Shown one piece after another: positions 8,724 through 18,345 of a stretch of DNA of 64,000 bases (positions within the stretch are counted from its first letter, which is position 1; each line of letters opens with the position of its first letter). This DNA is from an uncultured Lachnospiraceae bacterium. Its GTDB lineage: Bacteria; Bacillota; Clostridia; Lachnospirales; Lachnospiraceae. The stretch lies in NCBI GenBank assembly GCA_910579285.1, contig CAJTTT010000002.1:62001-126000 (forward strand), in the 5' to 3' direction. The position numbers and the translations under genes are program-made. The notes below the pieces were generated by a model. That model saw only the letters and a program-made list of their open reading frames with translations, had not been told where the DNA came from and searched no databases.

Positions 8724-9890
8724 TTATTTCAAATATCCGTTTGTTTCCTCGTAAATCTTTTCACTGCACTTTTTCACTGTCTCGGACGGCTCATAGTTAT
8801 CCGCGTTAAACAGGAACTTATGCAGCCACTTGACGTTCTCCTCCAGACTGGTGGGAATGACGCAGGAACCTTTTGATCCGATCGTGCCGGTAGTACGCAG
8901 ATTCTCCTGCGGGAAGCCGTCGCTCTCGGAAATATAATAGGTGCCCACATTGCCGAGCATATCCACAATCTCGGACAGATCCAGTGAAGTATACACCTCT
9001 TCAAATACGGAGTTGGCCGTCTCTGTCAGTTTCGGCAGCGATGCCTTCTTCGCCTGGTCAGCGACCGCGGAGAGCACTTCCCGCTGTCTCTCGGCGCGCT
9101 TGAAATCGTCTCCCGCTGTATATCGGATCCGGCAGTAGCCTGTAGCCTGCAGGCCGTCCAGACGCTGATACCCGGTCTGTGTCACCGGCGTGTACTCTCT
9201 CTTCAAATCCTCCGCGATGCAGAGCTGGTAGTTATTCAGATGACTGATCTCCGAATCATCCACCTCGATATCCACGCCGCCCAGCGCATCGATGGCATCC
9301 GTCAGTCCCGCAAAACCTACCGTCACGAAATCTGTGATGTTCATATCCAGATTCATGTTTAACATATTGATGGCCTGTTCCGGGCCGCCCTTTGCGTACG
9401 CCGCGTTACATTTATTGTAAGAGTCATTGCTCAGGTTCAGATAGGTGTCACGGTATACGGAAACGAGCTTACATTCGCCTGTATCCAGATTGATGGAGGC
9501 GATCATAATCGTATCGCTTCTGGTGTTCTTCGTCAGTGCGCCGGTTGTGGAGTCCACACCGAAGAGGGCAATATTCCGATACCCCTTCATCGTTGTCTCC
9601 TGCGCCTCCTGCACGGTCTTGTTGATGATGATGTCCTTCTCCTTCAGCTCCACCTTGCCGCTGCCTGTCCCGGACAAAACAGCGTAGAGCACCATAACCG
9701 CAATCAGCAGAATAATGATCTCTACGATAAAGAGAATGATACGCCTGCGCTGTTTCTTCGCCTGCGCTTTCTTTCCCTGTTTCTTTTTCCCGGAACCTTT
9801 TCTGCCGGAAGCGCTGCCGCTTTTCCCGGAAGATTTCTTTCTGGGCCTTATTTCCTCGTCATCGTAGTCATCCTCGTATCTCTTAGCCAT
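8724..9890 (-). CDS. LytR-CpsA-Psr (LCP) family glycopolymer--wall ligase
   Basis: LCP proteins move lipid-linked glycopolymers onto peptidoglycan outside the membrane. The 388-residue protein has a ~50-residue Lys/Ser/Gly-rich cytoplasmic tail, one membrane helix (about 51-70) and an extracellular LCP domain with the pyrophosphate-binding Arg/Asp motifs RSDTIMIASI, VYRDTYL and RIRYTAGDDFKRAERQREVL. It has its own promoter (9990-10017) and terminator. In this neighbourhood the likely cargo is the polymer made by the GT2 genes and exported by Wzm/Wzt. GGGAG sits 8 nt before the ATG. Confidence 0.93.
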   Translation of the reverse strand: MAKRYEDDYDDEEIRPRKKSSGKSGSASGRKGSGKKKQGKKAQAKKQRRRIILFIVEIIILLIAVMVLYAVLSGTGSGKVELKEKDIIINKTVQEAQETTMKGYRNIALFGVDSTTGALTKNTRSDTIMIASINLDTGECKLVSVYRDTYLNLSNDSYNKCNAAYAKGGPEQAINMLNMNLDMNITDFVTVGFAGLTDAIDALGGVDIEVDDSEISHLNNYQLCIAEDLKREYTPVTQTGYQRLDGLQATGYCRIRYTAGDDFKRAERQREVLSAVADQAKKASLPKLTETANSVFEEVYTSLDLSEIVDMLGNVGTYYISESDGFPQENLRTTGTIGSKGSCVIPTSLEENVKWLHKFLFNADNYEPSETVKKCSEKIYEETNGYLK

Positions 9891-9989
9891 ACTCTGTACT
9901 CCCTCAATCTCCTGTCAAATTTCAAAAGTCCATTTTTCATTTTGTCATATTATGTCCAAAAAAGCAAGCTTTTGTGGAACTCTTATAAG

Positions 9990-10017
9990 ATTATACTACA
10001 TCTTGATATAATTGCAA
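9990..10017 (-). promoter_or_regulatory. Promoter of the LCP gene
   Basis: Minus strand: TTGCAA, 16 nt, TATAAT, about 100 nt before the ATG at 9890. The remaining intergenic region 9891-10074 is AT-rich with no other clear signal. Confidence 0.7.
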
Positions 10018-10074
10018 TATAATTCCCGTTTCTTCCGAAAGTCTTTCACAATTCTTAAGATTTTAGTATCTCTT

Positions 10075-11484
10075 CTAATAGGCATTTTTATTGATAAATC
10101 CTTTGAAAATCGTAAGAAACATAATCTTGATGTCAAAGGACATCGTCCAGTTCTCGATATAAAAAATATCGAATTCTATTCTTCTTTTTATAGAAGTATC
10201 ACCCCGGTAGCCGTTGATCTGCGCCCAGCCCGTAAGGCCCGGCCGGACCTGGTGCTTAACCATGTAGCGGGGGATTTCTTCCTTGAACTGCTCCACAAAC
10301 TGCGGTCTCTCGGGCCTTGGCCCCACCACGCTCATGTCTCCCATCAATATATTAAAAAGCTGGGGCAGCTCGTCAATGCTTGTCTTTCTTAAAAATTTCC
10401 CAACCTTCGTGACACGGGGATCATTCTTCGTCGTCCATCCCTTCTGCTCCGTGGAAGGCTTCTGCACCTCCATCGTGCGGAACTTGTACATACGGAAAGG
10501 CTTATTGTGCAGGCCGATCCGCTCCTGTTTGAAGATGACCGGCCCTCTGGACGTGCAGCCCACGGCGATGGCGGATACAAGCATCACGGGTGACGCCACC
10601 ACAAGCCCGATCAGGGATACAAGGATATCAACGATCCGCTTCATCCACCAGTTGAGCGTGTTCGTCAGCGGCACATGGCGTATATTGATCACCGGCAGCC
10701 CCATCAGATCCTCCGTGTAGGGACGGCTCGGAAACAGACTGTTATAATCGGGAATGAACTTCGTGTGCACGCCGGATTTTTCGCACAGATCCACGATGTG
10801 CTCCAGATTGTCGTAATCTTTCAATGACAGAGTGATCGCGATCTCATCCAGCTTATTTTCCGGGAGAATATAGAGAAGGTTTTCAATCGTTCCCACCACT
10901 TTTACACCCTTGTAGAGCGTGCCGGCAGGCACATGGTCGTCCAGAATGCCGCGCACCACATACCCCCACTGGGGATTGGAATTGATGCGCTTGATGTACT
11001 CCTCCGTGGCGCGGGAATACCCCACCAGCAGGATATATTTCAGATTATAGCCTTTTTCGCGGAAATACTGCAAAAGAATACGGATGAGCGAACGCCCAAG
11101 CGTGGTCAGAAAAATATTGATTCCGTAGAACATGGCCATCATGGTACGGGAGAAGTGAATCTGGGCAATCATGTACCAGCCGGCCATCATAATAACCATG
11201 CCCACTGTATTCGCCTGAAAAATATTCAGAATCTCATATCGGTGTACCGTAGCCCTCTTTGGGGAATACAGGTTGAACGCATAATATAAAATCAGATACC
11301 CGGGCACGATCAGATAGAGCATTTCAAAATATGTGCCCATAGAAAGAGCACCGACATTAGGGTCGATGTCCGAAAACGGGCTGGCAAACTTCAAGTACCA
11401 TGCCAGCATATAGGATACCGCTACAATCACGGCATCCAGCACAACGTGCAGTCTGTTAAAATATTTCTGGTTATCTTTTATCAT
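10075..11484 (-). CDS. Polyprenyl-phosphate sugar-1-phosphate transferase (WbaP/WcaJ type)
   Basis: Starts the polymer by moving a sugar-1-phosphate onto undecaprenyl phosphate. About 469 residues: four to five N-terminal membrane helices, a CoA-binding-like middle domain (LLVGYSRATEEYIKRI) and a C-terminal bacterial sugar transferase domain with KQERIG, YKFRTM, SIDELPQLFNIL, VGPRPERPQF and GLTGWAQING. I prefer ATG 11484 (MIKDNQ) over ATG 11514, because neither has a strong ribosome site but the shorter form matches the family N-terminus. It stands first among the assembly enzymes together with the GT2 gene upstream. The sugar is not readable; glucose or galactose is usual for the family. Confidence 0.9.
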   Translation of the reverse strand: MIKDNQKYFNRLHVVLDAVIVAVSYMLAWYLKFASPFSDIDPNVGALSMGTYFEMLYLIVPGYLILYYAFNLYSPKRATVHRYEILNIFQANTVGMVIMMAGWYMIAQIHFSRTMMAMFYGINIFLTTLGRSLIRILLQYFREKGYNLKYILLVGYSRATEEYIKRINSNPQWGYVVRGILDDHVPAGTLYKGVKVVGTIENLLYILPENKLDEIAITLSLKDYDNLEHIVDLCEKSGVHTKFIPDYNSLFPSRPYTEDLMGLPVINIRHVPLTNTLNWWMKRIVDILVSLIGLVVASPVMLVSAIAVGCTSRGPVIFKQERIGLHNKPFRMYKFRTMEVQKPSTEQKGWTTKNDPRVTKVGKFLRKTSIDELPQLFNILMGDMSVVGPRPERPQFVEQFKEEIPRYMVKHQVRPGLTGWAQINGYRGDTSIKRRIEFDIFYIENWTMSFDIKIMFLTIFKGFINKNAY

Positions 11485-11599
11485 AATCAGTCTATGCTCT
11501 GCGCATTTTACCATAAGTAGGTTGTGACATTATGATCTATTTTATAATAAATGCACAAAAAAAACAACCTCATATTGCAGAGCACACAATTTCTGCCCC

Positions 11600-12589
11600 C
11601 TACAGGCGGATTCTGTACCATATATTGCGCCACAGCTCCCACTGTATCTCCAGATAGACCGACAGACGTTTCCGGGAAAAGGGTACCCGCCTCTTTTGCC
11701 CTTGCAAAGAACGACACAGGCGGATCCCCTTCCGGGTTCCCTTCCACCAGCTTCCGCCAAGCCCTTTCCGGCAGTAGAACAAAAATTTTACCGCAAAGCC
11801 CGCCAGCAAAAACGGCAGATTAATCAGAATCTGTGCGGGGGGCATGTTTTTGTACACCACATAAACGCTGTTTGCGGCGGTGAGCTCCGCCTTAAACGCA
11901 TTGTAGCGGGAACCCGAGGATGCGCTGCCGGCATGATACACCACCGCCTCCGGCACATAGAGGTTCCTGTAGCCGAACAGTTTTGCCCGGTAACCCAGAT
12001 CCACGTCCTCCAGATAGGCAAAATGGTTTTCGTCCAGCATCCCGATCTCTCCGAGAATGCTGCGGCGGTAAATGCAGGCCCCCCCGCAGGCGGAAAAGAT
12101 CTCCCGCTGCCGGTTGTAACGCTGTGCGGGCCTGTCCTTTCCCGCGGCAAAGGCCCAGCCCAGCGCGCAGTAATAATCCCCCGCATCATCAATCAGTTCA
12201 GGATGGCGCATGTTCACCATCTTTGCCGCCCCGGAAAAGACTCTCCCGTCCCTCTCAAGGGCCGCCTCAAGCACACGCACAAAGCCAGGTCTGACCGTAG
12301 TATCGTTGTTTAATAAAATAACATATGTCGTGTCACTGGCTGCCATGCCCCGGTTAACCGCTGTGCAGAAGCCAAAATTCTTCTCCAGTGCGATCATCCG
12401 CGCACCGGGAAACTTCTCCTGCACAAGCTGCCTGCTGCCGTCCGTGGAACCGTTGTCCACCACAATCACCCGGGCAGGCTCGTCTGCCAGGGAAGCCAGG
12501 CAGTTCCCGATATAGTTGATACCGTTATAGTTCGGAATGACAATCGTAGAGCGGATTCCACCGTCCCTCCCCGCTATTTCCTCTGACAT
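11600..12589 (-). CDS. Family 2 glycosyltransferase
   Basis: GT-A enzyme of 329 residues. TIVIPNYNG and a typical SLADEPARVIVVDNGSTD nucleotide-binding start are followed by LLNNDTTV (metal-binding region) and ACIYRRSILGEIGMLDE with YLEDVDLGYRAK, the ED acid pair of rhamnosyl/galactosyl GT2 enzymes. A C-terminal hydrophobic stretch near residue 270 may tether it to the membrane. ATG 12589 is preferred over the open frame from 12664, because AAGGAGAAA stands 7-8 nt upstream. It lies between the initiating transferase and another GT2. Confidence 0.88.
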   Translation of the reverse strand: MSEEIAGRDGGIRSTIVIPNYNGINYIGNCLASLADEPARVIVVDNGSTDGSRQLVQEKFPGARMIALEKNFGFCTAVNRGMAASDTTYVILLNNDTTVRPGFVRVLEAALERDGRVFSGAAKMVNMRHPELIDDAGDYYCALGWAFAAGKDRPAQRYNRQREIFSACGGACIYRRSILGEIGMLDENHFAYLEDVDLGYRAKLFGYRNLYVPEAVVYHAGSASSGSRYNAFKAELTAANSVYVVYKNMPPAQILINLPFLLAGFAVKFLFYCRKGLGGSWWKGTRKGIRLCRSLQGQKRRVPFSRKRLSVYLEIQWELWRNIWYRIRL

Positions 12590-12683
12590 GCTCTTTCTCC
12601 TTACCGTCTGCGCCGGTCTCTTAATTTGTCCGTCCCGCAGACATACATGGGGCTTAGGCTCCACACATTCGTGCGCAGCGCCT

Positions 12684-14111
12684 TCACAGGCGGATTGTGA
12701 TCACGGGATCCCACACGACCAGATACCCTTCCCCGCGCACCGCTTCCCCGAGAGCCATGCTCAGTTTTCGATATCCCGCCTCGTCACAGGTCAGTCCCGC
12801 CACATCCGCAATGCGGATTTCCTTTTTCTCCCCGCCTCTTTTGACCGCGATCGTTCTCTCCCGGTAGGGCAGGCCGGTAATCTCAGAATATAACGGCTGT
12901 AATTCTTTCCGCACGCTCACACAGCGGATATCCACCGCCGCGCAGTCCTGCGCCAGCACAGCCCTGTGGGTGCTTCCCCCCGTGTAACGCCCGGGCAGCC
13001 CCCGAAAAAGCGTGTCTCCGCCTTCGTCATAGGCTCCGGCAAAAATTTGTCCTTTTTGGTCCAGAATCCGTCCGCCCACAAGGCCCGCATCCTGTCTCGC
13101 GCTCAGGAAATCCGGCTCATAAGCAATTCGGTAAAATCCCAGGTGCAGACTGTGGGCCACCTGTACCGAAAACCCTCTTCTTTCGCAGAAATCCGCTATG
13201 GCTCTGCGTCCCGCCTCATAAGCGTAGGTTTTGCTCCCCGTATTTAGCGCGGTGGAATCCCTGTGGGAACGCCAGTGATAGAGCACCCTCGGTATATGGC
13301 AGATGCGCGCCGTCTCCGGGATCCGCGCCGCCTCCGGCCAGAGGCTGTCCACCACCCGCAGCACCAGGTCATAGTCCTGCGCGCCGTCATAGTCCCCGCG
13401 CAGCTTAAGACGCTTCATCAGCCCCGCTTCCACCGCCATAAAGTGGCAGATATAGTTGTTTGATAAAATTAAATCCAGATTAAATTTTTCTTTTACATGC
13501 GGATTTACATAGGTTTGCGCCGCCTCATCGTACTTGTCCTCATCGGAATACAGAAGTGTCAGCGGGCTTCCTTTTTTCCTGTTTCTATGCACCGCCTCCG
13601 CCATGTAATATAACGCATCAGGTGTTATGAAATCGTCATGGTCCAGAAGCGCAATGTAGTCCCCCGCCGCCGCCTCGATACCGGCATTGGTGTTCTCCGC
13701 AATCCCCCGGTTTTCGGAAAGACGCCTGTACTTGATCCGCAGATCATTGGTCTGCGCAATGATCTGCCGCACGGTGCGTTCCACACCGCCCCCTGCGCCC
13801 GCGTCTACGATGACCAGCTCCCAGTTCGGATAGCTCTGGGCCTGCACTGAGGCAATCATCTCCCGCAGATGCGTCTCCTTCGTCTCATAAGCCGGTGTCA
13901 CAATGCTGAACAGGTACGGATAGTCTACGGTCTCCTGTCTCTGTTTCGCAAGCGCTGCCGGGTCGGGGGGCAGATAATGGTAATCCGCCTTTTTCTCCTC
14001 CTGTACCCGCTCCACCGCCGCATAGAAAGTGCCGGCCAGCCCGTTCTTCTTCAGATAATTCACGGTTTTTCTCACGTTGTCGATTCTCAGTATCCGATTC
14101 CCCACTGCCAC
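12684..14111 (-). CDS. Family 2 glycosyltransferase with C-terminal extension
   Basis: The 475-residue protein has an N-terminal ~65-residue region, a GT-A domain (FSIVTPAYE, ELVIVDAGAG, ALLDHDDF with the DHDD metal motif, VLYHWRSH) and a ~170-residue C-terminal domain that resembles the second GT2 half of the tandem enzymes nearby but lacks its metal motif. The first GTG (14111) lies only 2 nt after AGGAG; GTG two codons later gives 8 nt and may be the true start. Polymer assembly is its likely role. Confidence 0.85.
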   Translation of the reverse strand: MAVGNRILRIDNVRKTVNYLKKNGLAGTFYAAVERVQEEKKADYHYLPPDPAALAKQRQETVDYPYLFSIVTPAYETKETHLREMIASVQAQSYPNWELVIVDAGAGGGVERTVRQIIAQTNDLRIKYRRLSENRGIAENTNAGIEAAAGDYIALLDHDDFITPDALYYMAEAVHRNRKKGSPLTLLYSDEDKYDEAAQTYVNPHVKEKFNLDLILSNNYICHFMAVEAGLMKRLKLRGDYDGAQDYDLVLRVVDSLWPEAARIPETARICHIPRVLYHWRSHRDSTALNTGSKTYAYEAGRRAIADFCERRGFSVQVAHSLHLGFYRIAYEPDFLSARQDAGLVGGRILDQKGQIFAGAYDEGGDTLFRGLPGRYTGGSTHRAVLAQDCAAVDIRCVSVRKELQPLYSEITGLPYRERTIAVKRGGEKKEIRIADVAGLTCDEAGYRKLSMALGEAVRGEGYLVVWDPVITIRL

Positions 14112-14225
14112 GTCTCCTGTTTTCTTCTCTGTTTCAGCCGGGCCTGGGAATCTCTCCCCGCCCGCTAGGCCGCCCCCGTGCCGCGCAGACGGCGTTATGC
14201 TTTTGCGGGCGCGTGCATATAGGCA

Positions 14226-14257
14226 GACCGCCCCGCACTTGCCATGCCGGGGCGGCC
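14226..14257 (-). terminator. G+C-rich hairpin behind pgm
   Basis: CCGCCCCG pairs with CGGGGCGG around a 12-nt loop, 15 nt after the phosphoglucomutase stop. The T-run lies on the plus-strand side (TTTTCTTCTT), so termination of the minus-strand gene is only possible, not clear. Confidence 0.4.
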
Positions 14258-14271
14258 TTTTCTTCTTACAA

Positions 14272-15993
14272 TTAGATGTTCTTCTTGACTTCTTCCGTCA
14301 GTCTGTCAAGTCTGGCCTGGGCATCCTCAAGGCTTGTGCCCTTCACACCCATGTAGAACTTGATCTTCGGCTCTGTGCCGGAAGGTCTTGCACAGCACCA
14401 GGAGTCATTCGTCAGATCAAAATAGAGAACGTTGGACTTCGGCAGCCCGGTTTCTCCCGCCTCGCCCGTCTCCAGGTTCAGCGTCTTTCCTGTATCATAA
14501 TCCCTAAATTCCTTCACCGTCAGTTCGCCAAAGCTCTTGGGCGGATTCTGGCGCAGCTTGTTCATCAGCTCCTCGATCTCCTTCGCGCCCTCAACGCCCT
14601 TCTTCGTGATGGAATACTGGCTCTCTTTATAGTAGCCGTACTTCTCGTAGAGGTTGATCATCTGATCCCAGACGGTTCTGCCGTTCTTCTTGCACCACGC
14701 CGCCATCTCGCACAGGCACATTACAGCCACGATAGCATCCTTATCCCTTGCGTGGGTGCCTGCCAGACAGCCGTAGCTCTCCTCCAGACCGAACACATAG
14801 TTGTTGGAGCCGGTCTGCTCAAAGAGTTTGATCTGCTCGCCGATAAACTTAAAGCCTGTCAGCACCTCAATGAATCTTGCCTTATAATCCTCTGTGATCG
14901 CACGCGCCATGTTGGTGGTCACAATCGTGGTCACAAGAGCCGGATTCTCAGGCATCTTTCCTGCAGCCGTCCGCTCTCTCAGAATGTATTCCGCAATCAG
15001 CATGCCGGACATGTTGCCCGTGAAAGGCACATATTCGCCGGACTTGGTGTCCAGCGCGTAGATGCCGAGCCTGTCTGCGTCGGGATCCGTCGCCAGAACG
15101 ATATCGGCGTTTTTCTCCTTCGCCAGCTTCAGCGCGAGGGTAAATGCCTTGGGATCTTCCGGGTTAGGGTAGTCAAGCGTCGTGAAGTCGGGATCGGGCA
15201 TCTCCTGCTCGGGCACAACGTAAACGTTCTTAAAGCCAAGCTCGGAGAGAATCCGTCTTACAGGCACATTGCCCGTGCCGTTAAAGGGAGAATAAACAAT
15301 CTTCATATCCTCCGCCATCTCCTCAATCACTTCAGGATGGATGATCTGCTTTTTCAGCTCCGCCATGTACTTGTCATCGATCTCTTTGCCGATGACCACA
15401 TAGAGGCCGGCTTTCTCCGCCTCCGCCTTATCCATCGTCTTCACGGTATGGTAATCGGTCACGTTGTTGACTTCCTCAATAATCTCCACATCCTTGGGAG
15501 CCGTCACCTGCGCGCCGTCCTCCCAATAACACTTGTAACCGTTATACTCCGGCGGGTTGTGGCTGGCCGTGATCACGATGCCGGAAATGCAGCCCAGCTC
15601 CCTGAGTGCAAAGGATAACTCGGGCGTAGGCCTGAGCGCGTCAAACACATAAGCCTTGATGCCGTTGGCCGCAAGGCACAGAGCCGCCTCGTCCGCGAAC
15701 TCGGGAGACATCCTTCTGGAATCGTAGGCAATCGCCACGCCCTTCTCCTCACCGCCCTGTTTCTTTATGTAATTAGCCAGGCCCTGCGTCGCTTTTCGCA
15801 CCGTGTAGATATTCATGCGGTTTGTGCCCGCGCCGATCACGCCGCGAAGTCCGCCTGTGCCGAAAGCAAGCTCCTTGTAAAAGCGGTCCTCAATTTCCTT
15901 CTCATCATTTCTGATCGCCAGAAGCTCCTGCTTGGTTGCCTCGTCAAAGTAGGAATCCTCCAGCCAAAATTCAAACTGCTCTTTGTAGCCCAT
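14272..15993 (-). CDS. pgcA: Phospho-sugar mutase (phosphoglucomutase PgcA type)
   Basis: Interconverts glucose-6-phosphate and glucose-1-phosphate, supplying the substrate of rfbA. 573 residues, normal for the PgcA group. The phosphoserine loop is TASHNPPEYNGYK, the metal loop is DPDADRLG and the phosphate-binding loop near the C-terminus is RPSGTEPKIKFY. A strong promoter at 16121-16149 and AAGGAGG before the ATG indicate its own high-level transcript. A phosphomannomutase role cannot be ruled out from sequence. Confidence 0.92.
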   Translation of the reverse strand: MGYKEQFEFWLEDSYFDEATKQELLAIRNDEKEIEDRFYKELAFGTGGLRGVIGAGTNRMNIYTVRKATQGLANYIKKQGGEEKGVAIAYDSRRMSPEFADEAALCLAANGIKAYVFDALRPTPELSFALRELGCISGIVITASHNPPEYNGYKCYWEDGAQVTAPKDVEIIEEVNNVTDYHTVKTMDKAEAEKAGLYVVIGKEIDDKYMAELKKQIIHPEVIEEMAEDMKIVYSPFNGTGNVPVRRILSELGFKNVYVVPEQEMPDPDFTTLDYPNPEDPKAFTLALKLAKEKNADIVLATDPDADRLGIYALDTKSGEYVPFTGNMSGMLIAEYILRERTAAGKMPENPALVTTIVTTNMARAITEDYKARFIEVLTGFKFIGEQIKLFEQTGSNNYVFGLEESYGCLAGTHARDKDAIVAVMCLCEMAAWCKKNGRTVWDQMINLYEKYGYYKESQYSITKKGVEGAKEIEELMNKLRQNPPKSFGELTVKEFRDYDTGKTLNLETGEAGETGLPKSNVLYFDLTNDSWCCARPSGTEPKIKFYMGVKGTSLEDAQARLDRLTEEVKKNI

Positions 15994-16120
15994 TTTGAAA
16001 CCCTCCTTATTATTATTTTATATAAATCGTATTCAGATTACTTCTGATCCTTCGCCGCCGCTGTCCGATCGAAAAGTTCCACATTTGATTCTTCTTTTCG
16101 GATTGAACGCCCTTACAAAG

Positions 16121-16149
16121 ATTATAGTAAAAGCGGATGCTTCGGTCAA
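16121..16149 (-). promoter_or_regulatory. Strong sigma-A promoter of the phospho-sugar mutase
   Basis: Minus strand: TTGACC, 17 nt, TATAAT, with a leader of about 120 nt before the ATG at 15993. Confidence 0.8.
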
Positions 16150-16218
16150 GGTATTTCGGCCTGCACATATTGCCTGCCGCAATGACTTTTCACACCGCGC
16201 CATACACTTGCCGTATGT

Positions 16219-18243
16219 CTATTTTTCCACTTTCAGCGCGAAATCGCTGCGGTCAAGCGAGAAATTCGGATTATAGTAGGGATCTCCCTGCTCCAGCAGC
16301 TCCTTCCACCGCTCGCGAAACAGCGCCGCCTCCTTCTCGTAACGCTCGGCCCCCGCGCCTGTCAGGTCACTTCCCCTGGAAGCAGACTCATAGTGATAGA
16401 GCTCCGCAAAAGGGGTAAAGACATTCACCCGCCCGGCCTTCCATGCGCGGACGCAAAGATCCACGTCATTCAAGGCCACGGCAAAAGCCTCGTCCAGCCC
16501 GCCGAGCTCCTCGTAGAGAGCCTTGCGCATCATCAGGCATGCCCCCGTCACCGCCATCACGTTCTGCGCATAACAGAGCCGCCCCATATAGCCTAGGTTC
16601 CGGTGATCCACCCGGTAATGGCTGTGTCCTGCCGTCCTGTGCGCGCCAAGCCCCAGCACCACGCCTGCATGCTGGATGGTTCTGTCCTCGTAATAGAGCT
16701 TTGCGCCCACCGCGCCCACGTCCTTTCTCTGGGCATACATCAGCATCTCCTCGATCCAGTCGGGTGTTATGACACTAGTGTCATTATTTAGGAGGAGCAC
16801 ATACTCGCCCTCCGCCCTGGAAACGCCCAGATTGTTGACTCTCGAATAGTTAAAGTCCCCTTCATATGTGATAACCCGGACAATCGGATTCTCCTGTATT
16901 TTTTTGTAATAGGCAAAAATCTCCTCCGAGACGCTGTTGTTCTCCACCACAAGAATCTCGTAATTGTCGTAAGTGCTGCGCTCCAATATAGAAGTGATGC
17001 AGCGCGTCAGATCCTCCAGGTGCTCCCGGTTTGGAATCACAACAGACACTTTCGGATTTCCCAGAATCTCATACTTGATCTGGAAGATCGTCTCAAAGGC
17101 CTTCGTGGAAGTGATCTCAAAGTTTTTATATCCCTGGGCCGTCAGATGGGCCGCCACCGCCCCTTTGGCCGCCTCAATGGCGTAGCTCTTCGCGCTGATA
17201 TCAGCGGCCACGCTGCCCGCGTGGGATCTCCAGTAATACAGAAGCTTCGGCACATGCACCACGCACTTTGCACGGGCGGTAAGCCGCAGGATCATATCGT
17301 GGTCCTGGCTGCCGTCAAATTGGGAGCGGAACAGCTCCGTGCCGTCCAGAAGGCGCCTCGCAAAGGCGCTGAAATGGCAGATATAGTTGTTTGCCCGCAG
17401 ATTATCCGGCGCGTAGTCCGGCTTGAAATGCAGGGTTATCATGTCGTCCACGGTGCCGCTTCCTTTGAATGTCGCCTCATCGCAGTAAATATAGTCCGCA
17501 TCCTTTTCACAGATCACCTTCATGTACTCATAGAGGACGCTCGGGTGAAGCACATCGTCATGGTCGAAAAGCGCAATATAATTCCCGGAGGACATGGACA
17601 GACAAGCGTTGGTGTTGCCCGATATACCCTCATTTTTTTCCAGTTTTTTATAACGGATCCGGCAATAGAGGCTGCTGCTCGGCCGCAGATACTGTTTGTC
17701 CTTCTCCATGTATTCCCGGCAGATCTGCTCCACATAGGCGTGCTCCCCGTCCGATCCGTCCGCCAGACACAGTTCCCACCCCTCGTAAGTCTGATCCATG
17801 ACAGACTCTATGGCCTGCCGCAGAAATTTTTCCGGCGTATTGTAGAGCGGCATAAGAATGCTGAATTTCACATCCCTGTCAAACTTGTGGAGCCGCTGCC
17901 TCGCCGCCTCCTCCAGTTCCGGGAAACTGTCCGTGCCATGCTGCGCTCTGGCCTGCCTCTCGATCATCTTGGCATTCAGCTTGCGGGCGATCCCTTTCAG
18001 GCTCCCGTAGCAGCCAAGCCGCTCCTTTAAGCGGATCATCCTGTGAATCATCGTGCGCAGGGGCTTTGAGGCACGCCAGGGAAGACTTCCCTTGATTCTG
18101 GCAAGCTTCTCCTGCGTCTGTTCCCTATTGTGCTCCGCCTCCGACAGCTTCCCCGTAAGCACGCGGCCCCGGCGTTTTTCTCTCTCGTAGGCTTCTTTAT
18201 AAAAACGGAGCGCCTCCTTCTCCGTCATCCCTCTCCTGTCCAT
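16219..18243 (-). CDS. Tandem-domain family 2 glycosyltransferase
   Basis: A 674-residue protein with two GT-A domains in a row. An N-terminal basic, coiled region (about 100 residues) leads to domain 1 (FSILMPLYN, ALFDHDDVLHP, YYWRSHAGSVA) and domain 2 (VSVVIPNRE, LLLNNDTSVI, ALNDVDLCVRAW). Both metal motifs are intact, so it can add two different linkages, as in bifunctional rhamnan or teichoic-like polymerases. ATG 18243 is chosen because AGAGG lies 6 nt upstream; the frame is open to 18336 without a ribosome site. It follows another tandem GT2 and precedes pgm. Confidence 0.88.
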   Translation of the reverse strand: MDRRGMTEKEALRFYKEAYEREKRRGRVLTGKLSEAEHNREQTQEKLARIKGSLPWRASKPLRTMIHRMIRLKERLGCYGSLKGIARKLNAKMIERQARAQHGTDSFPELEEAARQRLHKFDRDVKFSILMPLYNTPEKFLRQAIESVMDQTYEGWELCLADGSDGEHAYVEQICREYMEKDKQYLRPSSSLYCRIRYKKLEKNEGISGNTNACLSMSSGNYIALFDHDDVLHPSVLYEYMKVICEKDADYIYCDEATFKGSGTVDDMITLHFKPDYAPDNLRANNYICHFSAFARRLLDGTELFRSQFDGSQDHDMILRLTARAKCVVHVPKLLYYWRSHAGSVAADISAKSYAIEAAKGAVAAHLTAQGYKNFEITSTKAFETIFQIKYEILGNPKVSVVIPNREHLEDLTRCITSILERSTYDNYEILVVENNSVSEEIFAYYKKIQENPIVRVITYEGDFNYSRVNNLGVSRAEGEYVLLLNNDTSVITPDWIEEMLMYAQRKDVGAVGAKLYYEDRTIQHAGVVLGLGAHRTAGHSHYRVDHRNLGYMGRLCYAQNVMAVTGACLMMRKALYEELGGLDEAFAVALNDVDLCVRAWKAGRVNVFTPFAELYHYESASRGSDLTGAGAERYEKEAALFRERWKELLEQGDPYYNPNFSLDRSDFALKVEK

Positions 18244-18345
18244 ATCTTTCCTCTTTCTGTCATGCCGGCAATCCCTGTCCTGGCATTCTTTTACGCGAAA
18301 CATGCCCGTACCGTGCCGGCTGCGCCGGCTTTGCATTCCTCGTCT